Source: Flavobacteriaceae bacterium UBA7433 (GTDB lineage Bacteria > Bacteroidota > Bacteroidia > Flavobacteriales > Flavobacteriaceae). Taken from it: DNA of 7,793 nucleotides. A program made the translations under genes and the position numbers. Location of the stretch: the NCBI GenBank assembly GCA_002477565.1, contig DLQL01000005.1, forward strand, positions 6,416 to 14,208, read 5' to 3'. Below are positions 1 through 6,228 of this stretch, piece after piece. The notes under the pieces were generated by a model. That model saw only the letters and a list, made by a program, of their open reading frames with translations. It was not told the origin of the DNA and did not search any database. Every line of letters starts with the position of its first letter. The first letter of the stretch is position 1.

Positions 1-2124
1 AACAACAAAGAGATGCCTAAGATTGACAAAGAGCTCTACTTTGTCATCGATGAAAAGAACAACGGGATTGAATTGACAGAAAAAGGAATTGCCTACTTGT
101 CAGGAGATGATGACAAAGATTTCTTTTTGCTGCCGGACATCGGGGTGAAAATAGGAGAAATTGACACGAGTGAGCAGTCACCCGAAGAAAAAGTGGCTTT
201 AAAGGAAACGCTTTACAAGGAATTCAGCATCAAGAGCGAGCGAATTCACACGTTGAATCAATTGCTCAAGGCATACACATTGTTTGAAAAAGACAAAGAA
301 TATGTGCTGATGGACAACAAAGTAAAAATTGTCGACGAGCAAACAGGACGGATCATGGATGGGCGTCGTTATTCGGATGGTTTACACCAAGCAATTGAAG
401 CCAAGGAAAATGTCAAAATTGAAGCGGCCACCCAAACATTTGCTACGGTGACACTTCAAAACTACTTTCGAATGTACCGCAAACTCAGTGGAATGACAGG
501 AACTGCGATTACTGAAGAAGGGGAGTTCTGGGAGATTTACAAATTGGATGTGGTCGAAATCCCTACCAACCGTCCGTTGTTGCGTGATGACAAAGAAGAT
601 TTGGTCTACAAGACAACACGTGAAAAATACAACGCAGTCATTGATGAAATTGTAAAGTTGGTCGAAAAAGGCCAACCGGTATTGGTGGGGACAACTTCTG
701 TCGAGATTTCAGAATTGCTGTCGAGAATGCTTTCGATTCGAAAAATCAAACACAATGTTCTGAATGCCAAACTTCACAAAAAAGAAGCAGAAATTGTTGC
801 AGATGCTGGAAATTCAGGAATGGTTACCATTGCCACCAACATGGCAGGACGTGGTACAGATATCAAACTTTCTGACGAAGTCAAAGCGGCAGGAGGTCTG
901 GCAATTATTGGAACAGAAAGACACGATTCAAGACGTGTAGACCGTCAGCTAAGAGGACGTGCTGGACGACAAGGTGACATCGGTTCTTCACAATTTTACG
1001 TTTCTCTAGAGGATCATCTGATGCGAATTTTCGGATCGGATCGAATCGCTAAAATGATGGATCGAATGGGCTTGGAAGAAGGGGAAGTGATTCAGCATTC
1101 CATGATTTCAAAATCCATTGAACGCGCTCAGAAAAAAGTAGAAGAAAACAATTTTGGTGTTCGAAAACGCTTGTTGGAATACGACGATATTATGAACGCA
1201 CAGCGTGAAGTGGTTTACAAACGTCGTCGCAATGCTTTGGACGGAAAGCGCTTGCAAATTGACATCGTAAATATGATGTACGATACCTGTGTGGCCATTG
1301 TAACGGATGCAAAGACTTCAGACGATTACACACAATTCGAATTTGATTTGATTCGGTTTTCTTCCATGCCATCTCCTTTTTCAAAAGAAGAATTTAAGAG
1401 TCGTACAGAAAGCGAATTGATCGATGCTCTTTACGACAAAGTGTTTTTGTATTATACAGGAAAAGTTATAAAAAATGCAGCTGCTGCCTATCCTGTGATT
1501 AAAAATGTCTTTGAAAACGAAGGAGAGAAATACGAACGGATTGTCGTTCCTTTTACAGATGGAACAAAAACCTTGCAGGTGGTTACCAATTTAAAACAAG
1601 CCTATGAATCTGAAGGGAAGGATTTGATCAGTGATTTTGAAAAAAACATCACTTTGGCAATCATTGACGATACTTGGAAAACACATTTGCGCAAGATGGA
1701 CGAATTGAAACAGTCTGTACAAAATGCTTCCTACGAACAAAAAGATCCTTTGCTGATTTACAAATTCGAAGCTTTTGAGTTGTTTAAAAGCATGTTGGAT
1801 AAAGTGAATCGAGAAGTTTTGTCCTTTTTGTTCAAAGGAGAACTTCCAAGTCAAACGGCCAACCAAATTTCGGAAGCGCGTGAACAAAAACGCGAAAAGT
1901 TAGAGCTGCGAAAAGACGCTGTTCAAAATTCCAGCCAATTGCCCAATGCACATCCTACTCAAGTGCCCAAAACACAAGAAACAGTAGTGCGTGAGGAACG
2001 AAAAATTGGAAGAAACGAACGGGTTTTGATAAAGAATGTTCTCAGCGGAGAGAACAAAGAAATAAAATACAAACAAGCAATCCCATTGTTAGAAAAAGGG
2101 GAGTGGGTGTTGGTTGAAAACTAA
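1..2124 (+). CDS. secA: Protein translocase ATPase subunit SecA (partial, N-terminus outside window)
   Basis: SecA is the cytoplasmic ATPase motor that pushes unfolded preproteins through the SecYEG channel. The frame is open from base 1, so the methionine codon at 13 is internal; 707 residues are present of the roughly 1,100 usual in Flavobacteriia, and the Walker A half of the first nucleotide-binding domain is missing. What is seen in order: the preprotein cross-linking region; SGMTGTA (487-507); the second nucleotide-binding domain with VGTTSVE (685-705), NMAGRGTDI (838-864) and the arginine-finger motif QLRGRAGRQGD (946-978); the helical scaffold with DDIMNAQREVVYKRRR; and the two-helix-finger segment DDTWKTHLRKMDEL from about 1666. 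The C-terminal linker is hydrophilic and ends in GEWVLVEN; there is no CxCx8C[HC] zinc motif. It is followed directly by a terminator, so it closes its transcription unit. Identification is secure. Confidence 0.97.
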   Translation, partial: NNKEMPKIDKELYFVIDEKNNGIELTEKGIAYLSGDDDKDFFLLPDIGVKIGEIDTSEQSPEEKVALKETLYKEFSIKSERIHTLNQLLKAYTLFEKDKEYVLMDNKVKIVDEQTGRIMDGRRYSDGLHQAIEAKENVKIEAATQTFATVTLQNYFRMYRKLSGMTGTAITEEGEFWEIYKLDVVEIPTNRPLLRDDKEDLVYKTTREKYNAVIDEIVKLVEKGQPVLVGTTSVEISELLSRMLSIRKIKHNVLNAKLHKKEAEIVADAGNSGMVTIATNMAGRGTDIKLSDEVKAAGGLAIIGTERHDSRRVDRQLRGRAGRQGDIGSSQFYVSLEDHLMRIFGSDRIAKMMDRMGLEEGEVIQHSMISKSIERAQKKVEENNFGVRKRLLEYDDIMNAQREVVYKRRRNALDGKRLQIDIVNMMYDTCVAIVTDAKTSDDYTQFEFDLIRFSSMPSPFSKEEFKSRTESELIDALYDKVFLYYTGKVIKNAAAAYPVIKNVFENEGEKYERIVVPFTDGTKTLQVVTNLKQAYESEGKDLISDFEKNITLAIIDDTWKTHLRKMDELKQSVQNASYEQKDPLLIYKFEAFELFKSMLDKVNREVLSFLFKGELPSQTANQISEAREQKREKLELRKDAVQNSSQLPNAHPTQVPKTQETVVREERKIGRNERVLIKNVLSGENKEIKYKQAIPLLEKGEWVLVEN

Positions 2125-2125
2125 C

Positions 2126-2160
2126 AAAAAAAACGAAGTTGAAAGACTTCGTTTTTTTTT
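2126..2160 (+). terminator. Intrinsic terminator after secA
   Basis: A 6-bp stem CGAAGT (2134-2139) / ACTTCG (2146-2151) with a 6-base loop is followed by nine T residues (2152-2160). The stem is extended by A-T pairs because eight A residues (2126-2133) precede it, so it could also work on the opposite strand. It starts two bases after the secA stop codon and separates secA from the next gene. Confidence 0.88.
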
Positions 2161-2238
2161 GTTCAAAACAATTGCAACAGCGTGGCCGAGACATTCGTCG
2201 GTTTTTTGTATTTTGATGGCTCAAACACAGATTTGCTC

Positions 2239-2913
2239 ATGACTGAAGTATCGCTATCCACTCTTGAATTTTTGTCCAGATTGAAAGAGAACAACAATCG
2301 GGTTTGGTTTGATGCACATAAGAACGACTTCAAAGGAGAAGAAGCCAAACTAAAAGGTTTTTTCAACACCGTGTTGGCGGATTTGAATTCGGCGGATACA
2401 ATTGACAAAATGAAAATTTATCGGATTTACAAAGACGTTCGTTTTTCGAAAGAAAAGATTCCTTACAACGTCCATCGTAGTGTTGGTTTTTCGAGGGCAA
2501 CTGAAAAGTTGAGAGGTGGGTATTATTTGCGAATAGAACCTGGCAACTCAATCCTTGCAGGAGGTTTTTTTCAGCCCAATCCCACAGATTTACTGCGGAT
2601 TCGCAAAGAGTTTGAAACGGATGCTACAGAAATAAGAGCAATCACAAACGCTCCTGTTTTTCAAAAATATTTTGGAATATTAGAAGGGGCTTCTGTAAAG
2701 ACAGCTCCCAGAGGATTTGACAAAACACATCCTGCGATTGATTTGATTCGCAAAAAGTCTTTTTTAGCGACGCGCAGTTTTACAGACGAAGAGGTTTTGT
2801 CTAAAGACTTTCGCTCTGAAGTCAGTGCGTCTTTCAAGGCTTTGCGCCCCTTTTTTGATTATATGAGTGATGTGCTCACGACAGATCTCAACGGGGTGTC
2901 TTTACTAAAATAA
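2239..2913 (+). CDS. DUF2461 domain-containing protein (TIGR02453 family)
   Basis: A 224-residue cytoplasmic protein of the DUF2461/TIGR02453 family, which has no established biochemical role. Family hallmarks seen: N-terminal FLSRLKENNNRVWFDAHK (residues 11-28), the central IYKDVRFSKEKIPYNVHRS (about 63-81), GGYYLRIEPG (93-102), and PRGFDKTHPAIDLIRKKSF (157-175). The length fits the family. The ATG at 2239 was chosen because the family N-terminus starts about 10 residues before FLxxLxxNN; an in-frame GTG at 2182 would add 19 residues of non-family sequence lying just after the secA terminator. No good Shine-Dalgarno sequence is seen, as is usual in this phylum. The promoter should lie between the terminator and 2239, but no exact TAnnTTTG was found; TATTTTG at 2209-2215 is one base short. 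The transporter gene starts 22 bases downstream, so the two are likely co-transcribed. No signal peptide or membrane segment is visible. Confidence 0.92.
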   Translation: MTEVSLSTLEFLSRLKENNNRVWFDAHKNDFKGEEAKLKGFFNTVLADLNSADTIDKMKIYRIYKDVRFSKEKIPYNVHRSVGFSRATEKLRGGYYLRIEPGNSILAGGFFQPNPTDLLRIRKEFETDATEIRAITNAPVFQKYFGILEGASVKTAPRGFDKTHPAIDLIRKKSFLATRSFTDEEVLSKDFRSEVSASFKALRPFFDYMSDVLTTDLNGVSLLK

Positions 2914-2924
2914 TCATAAGAAAT

Positions 2925-2930
2925 AGGTGA
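2925..2930 (+). promoter_or_regulatory. Shine-Dalgarno-like site of the VIT1/CCC1 gene
   Basis: AGGTGA ends five bases before the ATG at 2936. It decides the start: the GTG codon at 2927 lies inside this motif and so is unlikely to initiate. Clear ribosome binding sites like this are otherwise rare in the window. Confidence 0.55.
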
Positions 2931-2935
2931 AAAGT

Positions 2936-3673
2936 ATGGTTTCAGAAAAAGAAGTACACGGTTTTGGCAGTCCTTTTGTAGAAAGATTTCAAGAGTATTT
3001 GGGTGAATTTGTATACGGTGGAATTGATGGAAGTGTGACCACTTTTGCTGTGGTTGCTGGAGCTGTGGGAGCAGGTCTGGAGTCCTCAGTAATCATTATA
3101 TTGGGTTTTGCCAATTTATTTGCGGATGGGTTCGCCATGTCTATAGGCGCTTATTTGGCCGCCAAGTCTGAAAAAGACAATTACCAAAAACACAAACAAA
3201 TAGAATATTGGGAAATTGAAAACATTCCAGAAAAGGAAAAGGAGGAGATTCGTGAAATTTACCAAGAAAAAGGCTTTGAAGGCAAGTTGTTAGAGCAGGT
3301 AGTGGATGTGATTACTTCCGACAAAGACCGTTGGGTAGATGTCATGATGAAAGAAGAACTTGGAATGATGGAGAACTCGAAGTCTCCATTTAAAGTAGGC
3401 CTGATTACTTTTGTTTCTTTTTTGTTGTTAGGCTTTATTCCGCTGTTTGTTTACGTGGCAGATTTTATTTTTGAAGGTTTTACAACTAATGGAAACTTGT
3501 TGCTGTGGTCGTCTTCTTTGACGCTTTTTTCCTTTGCTGCTATTGGATATTTAAAGGGGGTTGTTAACCAGAAGAACAAATTTTACAGTGTGCTATCCAC
3601 CTTACTGATGGGGCTTTTTGCGGCATTGGTCGCTTATTATGTAGGAGATGTTTTGGAAAAAATGTTGCTATAG
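2936..3673 (+). CDS. VIT1/CCC1-family iron/manganese transporter
   Basis: A 245-residue inner-membrane protein of the VIT1/CCC1 family, whose characterised members move Fe2+ or Mn2+ out of the cytoplasm, generally in exchange for protons. Seen in order: membrane segment 1 with GGIDGSVTTFAVVAGAVGAG (residues 28-47) containing the conserved Asp31; membrane segment 2 with ADGFAMSIGAYLAAKSE (63-79) containing Met68; a charged cytoplasmic loop (about 80-150) rich in Glu (E99, E101, E103, E104, E107, E111, E115, E140, E141) and Met (M137, M138, M144, M145), like the metal-binding helices of plant VIT1; and three more hydrophobic segments (about 154-177, 188-208, 217-239). The ATG at 2936 is preferred over an in-frame GTG at 2927 because AGGTGA lies at ideal spacing before it. 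It probably shares a transcript with the DUF2461 gene. Fe versus Mn specificity cannot be decided from sequence. Confidence 0.92.
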   Translation: MVSEKEVHGFGSPFVERFQEYLGEFVYGGIDGSVTTFAVVAGAVGAGLESSVIIILGFANLFADGFAMSIGAYLAAKSEKDNYQKHKQIEYWEIENIPEKEKEEIREIYQEKGFEGKLLEQVVDVITSDKDRWVDVMMKEELGMMENSKSPFKVGLITFVSFLLLGFIPLFVYVADFIFEGFTTNGNLLLWSSSLTLFSFAAIGYLKGVVNQKNKFYSVLSTLLMGLFAALVAYYVGDVLEKMLL

Positions 3674-3732
3674 CTTCTTGGCTAGCGCAAAGCGATGCGT
3701 TGTGCAAAGTTGTCGGATAGGGGCAAACAAAA
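3674..3732. other. Convergent intergenic gap with imperfect stem-loop
   Basis: This short gap separates the 3' ends of the transporter gene and the first MarR gene. It contains an imperfect inverted repeat, GCGCAA (3685-3690) against TTGTGC (3700-3705), with one G-T pair. There is no T-run on either side, so it is not a standard intrinsic terminator; any terminator role is a guess. Confidence 0.3.
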
Positions 3733-4236
3733 TCAATCTTTTCTTATTTTGTCCAACAATTCATTGATGATGAGGACTTCCTTGATGCTCAAGTTTTTGG
3801 TGATTTCTACTGCGTGCAGGTTTAATAATTCCTCTATTTCGGCAAGCAGCATTAGTCCTTTTTTGGTCGCGCGGATTTCCGTTTTTCTTTTGTTGAGTTT
3901 GCCGTGTTTTCTGACAACCAATCCTTTGGCTTTTAGTTTGTCAATCAGTCTCGTGGTATTGCTCATTTTGGAAATCATTTTTTCGTGAATATCCTTCAAG
4001 GCAGCAGGAGTTTTTTTAAAAATTTTTAGGGTTTTCAAAACCAAGTATTGTTGGTAAGAAAGTTGGTGTTCTTTAAAGAAAAATATGTTTTTTTCTTGAA
4101 TCCAATTACCAGTTAGCATCAGATTGATCAAAGTAATTTCATCGATGTTTGGGTTTGTTTTTTTTTCTTTACGTGAAAGCATATATCGCATTCTTTTTAA
4201 CGGGTTCCTCTTGCTTGGTGAGATCAAATCTTCCAT
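3733..4236 (-). CDS. MarR-family transcriptional regulator (first of two paralogues)
   Basis: A winged helix-turn-helix regulator of the MarR family, normally a dimer that binds a palindromic operator and is released by a small ligand or oxidation. Seen: N-terminal dimerisation helix (ITLINLMLTGNWIQEKN), the LSYQQYLVLKTL helix, DNA-recognition helix MISKMSNTTRLIDKLKAKG, wing RKHGKLNKRKTEIRATKKG, and a C-terminal dimerisation helix. The usual Asp-x-Arg of the wing tip is replaced by a Lys/Arg cluster. The start is uncertain. The ATG at 4236 gives 167 residues and has an A-rich leader; ATGs at 4191 or 4182 give 152 or 149 residues, closer to family size and to where its neighbour's sequence begins to align. 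It lies downstream of, and in the same direction as, the second MarR gene, with a palindromic operator candidate in the gap. Confidence 0.88.
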   Translation of the reverse strand: MEDLISPSKRNPLKRMRYMLSRKEKKTNPNIDEITLINLMLTGNWIQEKNIFFFKEHQLSYQQYLVLKTLKIFKKTPAALKDIHEKMISKMSNTTRLIDKLKAKGLVVRKHGKLNKRKTEIRATKKGLMLLAEIEELLNLHAVEITKNLSIKEVLIINELLDKIRKD

Positions 4237-4274
4237 TTTTTTCAAGGGAGGATTGGTGTTTAAGAAATTCTAGT

Positions 4275-4297
4275 TTTAATTGGAACGTCCAATCAAA
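4275..4297. promoter_or_regulatory. Candidate MarR operator (palindrome)
   Basis: A perfect inverted repeat, ATTGGA (4279-4284), three-base centre ACG, TCCAAT (4288-4293), extended on both sides by TTT (4275-4277) and AAA (4295-4297) after one mismatch. It lies in the gap between the two MarR genes, about 40 bases upstream of the longest ATG start of the first one. Size, symmetry and place fit a MarR-dimer operator used for autoregulation. A TATTTG sequence on the minus strand (4294-4299) overlaps its edge and resembles a shortened Bacteroidota -7 element. Binding is inferred, not shown. Confidence 0.5.
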
Positions 4298-4353
4298 TAG
4301 AACTAAAGTCAAATTTTTTAGCGACCAAACGAATTTGTAAATGGTTTTTGTCT

Positions 4354-4800
4354 TTAAGTATCTTTTAGTTTTTCTAACAGCCTGTTGAGAATCAATGCTT
4401 CTACTTTAGTGAGTTGCTCCGTTGTTGTTTTTTTCAACTGATTCAATTCTTTTTCCAACCGTTGAAACAATTTCACTCCCTCCGAAGTGATGGCTATGTT
4501 TACTTCTCTTCTATTTTTTAAATTTCTTGAACGTGTCGCAAAACCTTTGTTTTCCAATTGCCCAACAAGTCTCGTGGTATTGCTCATTTTGGAAAGCATG
4601 CGTATTTGGATCTCTCTTAACGCGTAAGACTCTTCCTGTTTTTCCATCAAGACTTGCAGTACATTGTATTGTTGCAGGCTTAGATTGAATTTTTTAAAAA
4701 AAGAATTGCTCTTTTCATTGATCCAATTGTTGGTAACTAAGATGTTATGAATCATTTCTTTACTAATTTCTTTTTTTGTCAAAAGTGAATGGTTTTTCAT
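4354..4800 (-). CDS. MarR-family transcriptional regulator (second paralogue)
   Basis: A 148-residue MarR-family winged-helix regulator, typical in length. Seen: N-terminal dimerisation helix around NILVTNNWINEKSNSFF (residues 19-35), LSLQQYNVLQVLME (40-53), recognition helix region MLSKMSNTTRLVGQLENKG (68-86), wing RSRNLKNRREVNIAITSEG (90-108), and a long C-terminal helix (about 110-146). The wing tip has Asn-Arg-Arg where the family usually has Asp-x-Arg. It is a clear paralogue of the downstream regulator: both share NNWI/GNWI, LSxQQYxVL and the identical SKMSNTTRL in the recognition helix. The ATG at 4800 is well placed: no longer in-frame start was noted and the alignment to its paralogue begins here. 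It is divergent from the yceI-family gene across a 520-base gap, so it may regulate that gene, itself and its neighbour. Ligand unknown. Confidence 0.92.
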   Translation of the reverse strand: MKNHSLLTKKEISKEMIHNILVTNNWINEKSNSFFKKFNLSLQQYNVLQVLMEKQEESYALREIQIRMLSKMSNTTRLVGQLENKGFATRSRNLKNRREVNIAITSEGVKLFQRLEKELNQLKKTTTEQLTKVEALILNRLLEKLKDT

Positions 4801-5320
4801 GCCTTGGCTTTTACTCTTTTATATAAAATGTTGCCGGAGAAAAATAAGTCAAGTATCATAACGGTGTTCAATTTTACAAATCTTTTGCATTCGACACAAA
4901 AAATCATAAGTATGCGAGCGGATCTGTCAAATTTTATTTTTATAGATTTTTTATATTTAAATATATAATATTTACCTAGGAACGCAGTTTTATAATAACG
5001 TTTTTATTCAAGTATATACAAAGGTTGTGGTGTGTTTCTTGCATGTTTGTTCTCTAAAAACGCGACTTTTTATTTGTTTTTTTTTAGGACAGTTAATGGT
5101 TGAATGAACCCTCTCTAAGTTAGAAAACATCCAAAATGAGAGTGAATTTTTGGGCTATAATTGCTCACAGCGTTCTAAAATCAGCAGGATTTACTGAAGA
5201 GATAGTATGGGTTGTTGTCTATCAATCTGAAAAAAACGGGAACAGTCAATGTTCTTACAAAACGATTTTACAAAAAAATGAATGAAATAAATATTCAAAA
5301 AACAAACGATCAGAACAACT
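4801..5320. other. AT-rich divergent intergenic region (MarR / YceI)
   Basis: About 520 bases with no recognised gene between the divergent MarR and yceI-family starts; the middle (about 4930-5010) is extremely AT-rich. It holds several short perfect or near-perfect palindromes: TTTTATATAAAA (4817-4828, just upstream of the MarR start), TATATTTAAATATA (4952-4965), TCTAAGTTAGA (5114-5124) and GAACA-GTCAA-TGTTC (5240-5254, upstream of yceI). No exact TAnnTTTG was found in either direction; TATAATTG at 5156-5163 is a one-mismatch candidate on the plus strand. Two short open frames (4828-4968 and 5136-5285, plus strand) lack supporting evidence. No tRNA, riboswitch or known small RNA is recognisable by eye. 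Promoters and operators for both flanking genes presumably lie here. Confidence 0.5.
5240..5254. promoter_or_regulatory. Palindrome upstream of the yceI-family gene
   Basis: GAACA (5240-5244) and TGTTC (5250-5254) form a perfect inverted repeat with a 5-base centre, 66 bases before the ATG at 5321. It shares the string GGAAC and a following GTC...AAT with the palindrome between the MarR genes, though the symmetry centre differs, so a common regulator is only a possibility. Confidence 0.25.
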
Positions 5321-5881
5321 ATGAGAACAATTTTTGGAATAGGATTTTTAATTCTGACACTTTCTTTTGTTGTGCCAAGCAAAGCAGTGAAAAAAATCAA
5401 CAGCACTGAAAGCAATATCAATTGGCTGGCGAAAAAAATCACTGGACAACATACAGGAACGCTCAAATTCAAAGAGGGAACCTTAGAATTTGTCGACGAT
5501 CAATTGGTCGGTGGGTTTTTTGTGGTTGACATGAACAGCTTGGCGGTTACAGATTTAAAAGGTTTCTTTAAGAAAAAGTTGGAGAAACACCTGAAATCTG
5601 ATGATTTTTTTGAAACTGAATTACACAAAACTGCTCGTATGAAAATTACCTCCATAAGTGGTGAAAAAGACCAGTATGAAGTCACAGCTGACTTTACGAT
5701 CAAAGGGATGACGCAGTCAGTGATTTTTATAATGAACGTGCAAGATTCTACTGCTACTGCTACGGTAGCCTTGGACCGAACAAATTTTGGCATCCACTAC
5801 AAGTCTTCGAGCTTCTTTGACAATTTAAAAAACAAAGCCATTGATGATGTTTTCGAATTGGAGGTCTCTTTGAAATTTTAA
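5321..5881 (+). CDS. YceI-family secreted lipid-binding protein
   Basis: A 186-residue protein of the YceI family, lipocalin-like beta-barrels that bind isoprenoid or other lipid ligands in the periplasm. Seen: a signal peptide MRTIFGIGFLILTLSFVVPSK (residues 1-21), with likely signal peptidase I cleavage after SKA (residue 22) and no lipobox cysteine; then the YceI domain with INWLAKKITGQHTGTLKFKEG (33-53), GGFFVVDMNSLAVTD (64-78), the family motif HLKSDDFF (90-97), FTIKGMTQSV (125-134), LDRTNFGIHY (151-160) and the C-terminal IDDVFELEVSLKF. Domain length is normal and complete. The ATG is chosen because the signal peptide starts there; it has no Shine-Dalgarno sequence, only an A-rich leader. 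It is divergent from the MarR pair, which suggests but does not prove regulation by them, and converges on the DUF3817 gene 31 bases later. The ligand is unknown. Confidence 0.94.
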   Translation: MRTIFGIGFLILTLSFVVPSKAVKKINSTESNINWLAKKITGQHTGTLKFKEGTLEFVDDQLVGGFFVVDMNSLAVTDLKGFFKKKLEKHLKSDDFFETELHKTARMKITSISGEKDQYEVTADFTIKGMTQSVIFIMNVQDSTATATVALDRTNFGIHYKSSSFFDNLKNKAIDDVFELEVSLKF

Positions 5882-5884
5882 AAA

Positions 5885-5936
5885 AAGTATTCTCTCAACC
5901 GTTGAGCAGCGATTACAGGTTTTTTTTAAAATACTT
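5885..5936. terminator. Possible bidirectional structure between yceI and the DUF3817 gene
   Basis: A 6-bp hairpin CTCAAC (5894-5899) / GTTGAG (5901-5906) sits inside a longer pair AAGTATT (5885-5891) / AATACTT (5930-5936). A run of eight T residues (5920-5927) follows, 13 bases after the inner stem, and overlaps the last codons of the minus-strand gene. The spacing is poor for a standard terminator, but the place between two convergent 3' ends is right. Confidence 0.35.
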
Positions 5937-6200
5937 ACGGTCTGCATAAAAAGTGCCAAATGGCAAAACAGCTGCCACCAAGACCACGAACAATACAGCG
6001 TAAGACCAGTTCAACTTGAATTTGCATACCCATGCAAATCCGACATATGCAACAAAGAGAATTCCGTGTATCATGCCCACGAAGGCGACCATTTGAGGAA
6101 GGTCAAAGCTGTATTTTAAAGGCATGGCAATTCCCAACAAAACAAGTAGAGAAATACCTTCGGCCATACTGACCCATCGAAACACGTTTAAAAAATTCAT
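5913..6200 (-). CDS. DUF3817 domain-containing membrane protein
   Basis: A 95-residue integral membrane protein of the DUF3817 family, function unknown. Three hydrophobic segments are seen: about residues 9-28 with SMAEGISLLVLLGIAMPLKY, 37-58 with GMIHGILFVAYVGFAW, and 65-86 ending in LPFGTFY. AEGxSxLxLxxxAMPLKY, GMxHGxLF and PFGTFYxDxKY are the family's recognisable motifs. The frame stays open upstream to an ATG at 6395, which would add 65 basic, Phe/Lys-rich residues; the start at 6200 is preferred because it gives the normal family length and because an exact TAnnTTTG element lies just upstream, inside the would-be extension. It converges on yceI and is divergent from pheT. Confidence 0.9.
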   Translation of the reverse strand: MNFLNVFRWVSMAEGISLLVLLGIAMPLKYSFDLPQMVAFVGMIHGILFVAYVGFAWVCKFKLNWSYAVLFVVLVAAVLPFGTFYADRKYFKKNL

Positions 6201-6220
6201 TTTTAGAGGTTTTTGAAATG

Positions 6221-6228
6221 CAAATTTA
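6221..6228 (-). promoter_or_regulatory. Bacteroidota -7 element for the DUF3817 gene
   Basis: On the minus strand this reads TAAATTTG, an exact match to TAnnTTTG. It ends about 20 bases before the ATG at 6200, implying a short leader and supporting that start. No TTG at the usual -33 spacing was found. Confidence 0.5.

Noticed and set aside
382..1887. Minus-strand open frames inside secA (382-675, 1190-1384, 1591-1887)
   Set aside because: They lie wholly within a securely identified secA on the other strand, match no family, and look like codon-bias shadows.
2185..2206. Second terminator-like CCGA...TCGG hairpin before six T residues
   Set aside because: The stem is only 4 bp with an 8-base loop, and a strong terminator already lies just upstream.
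2182..2238. GTG start adding 19 residues to the DUF2461 protein
   Set aside because: The added residues are not part of the family N-terminus, and the ATG at 2239 fits the normal length.
3695..4340. Plus-strand open frames across the first MarR gene (3695-3988, 4149-4340)
   Set aside because: They overlap a recognisable MarR gene on the other strand; their Ser/Leu/Phe-rich composition is typical of antisense shadows.
4828..4968. 46-codon plus-strand open frame next to the second MarR gene
   Set aside because: It lies in very AT-rich DNA, has no recognisable domain, and its end is made of the palindromic AT stretch; most likely chance.
5191..5793. Open frames overlapping yceI (5191-5472 minus, 5212-5409 plus, 5500-5793 minus)
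   Set aside because: The YceI frame has a signal peptide and all family motifs; the others have no family resemblance.
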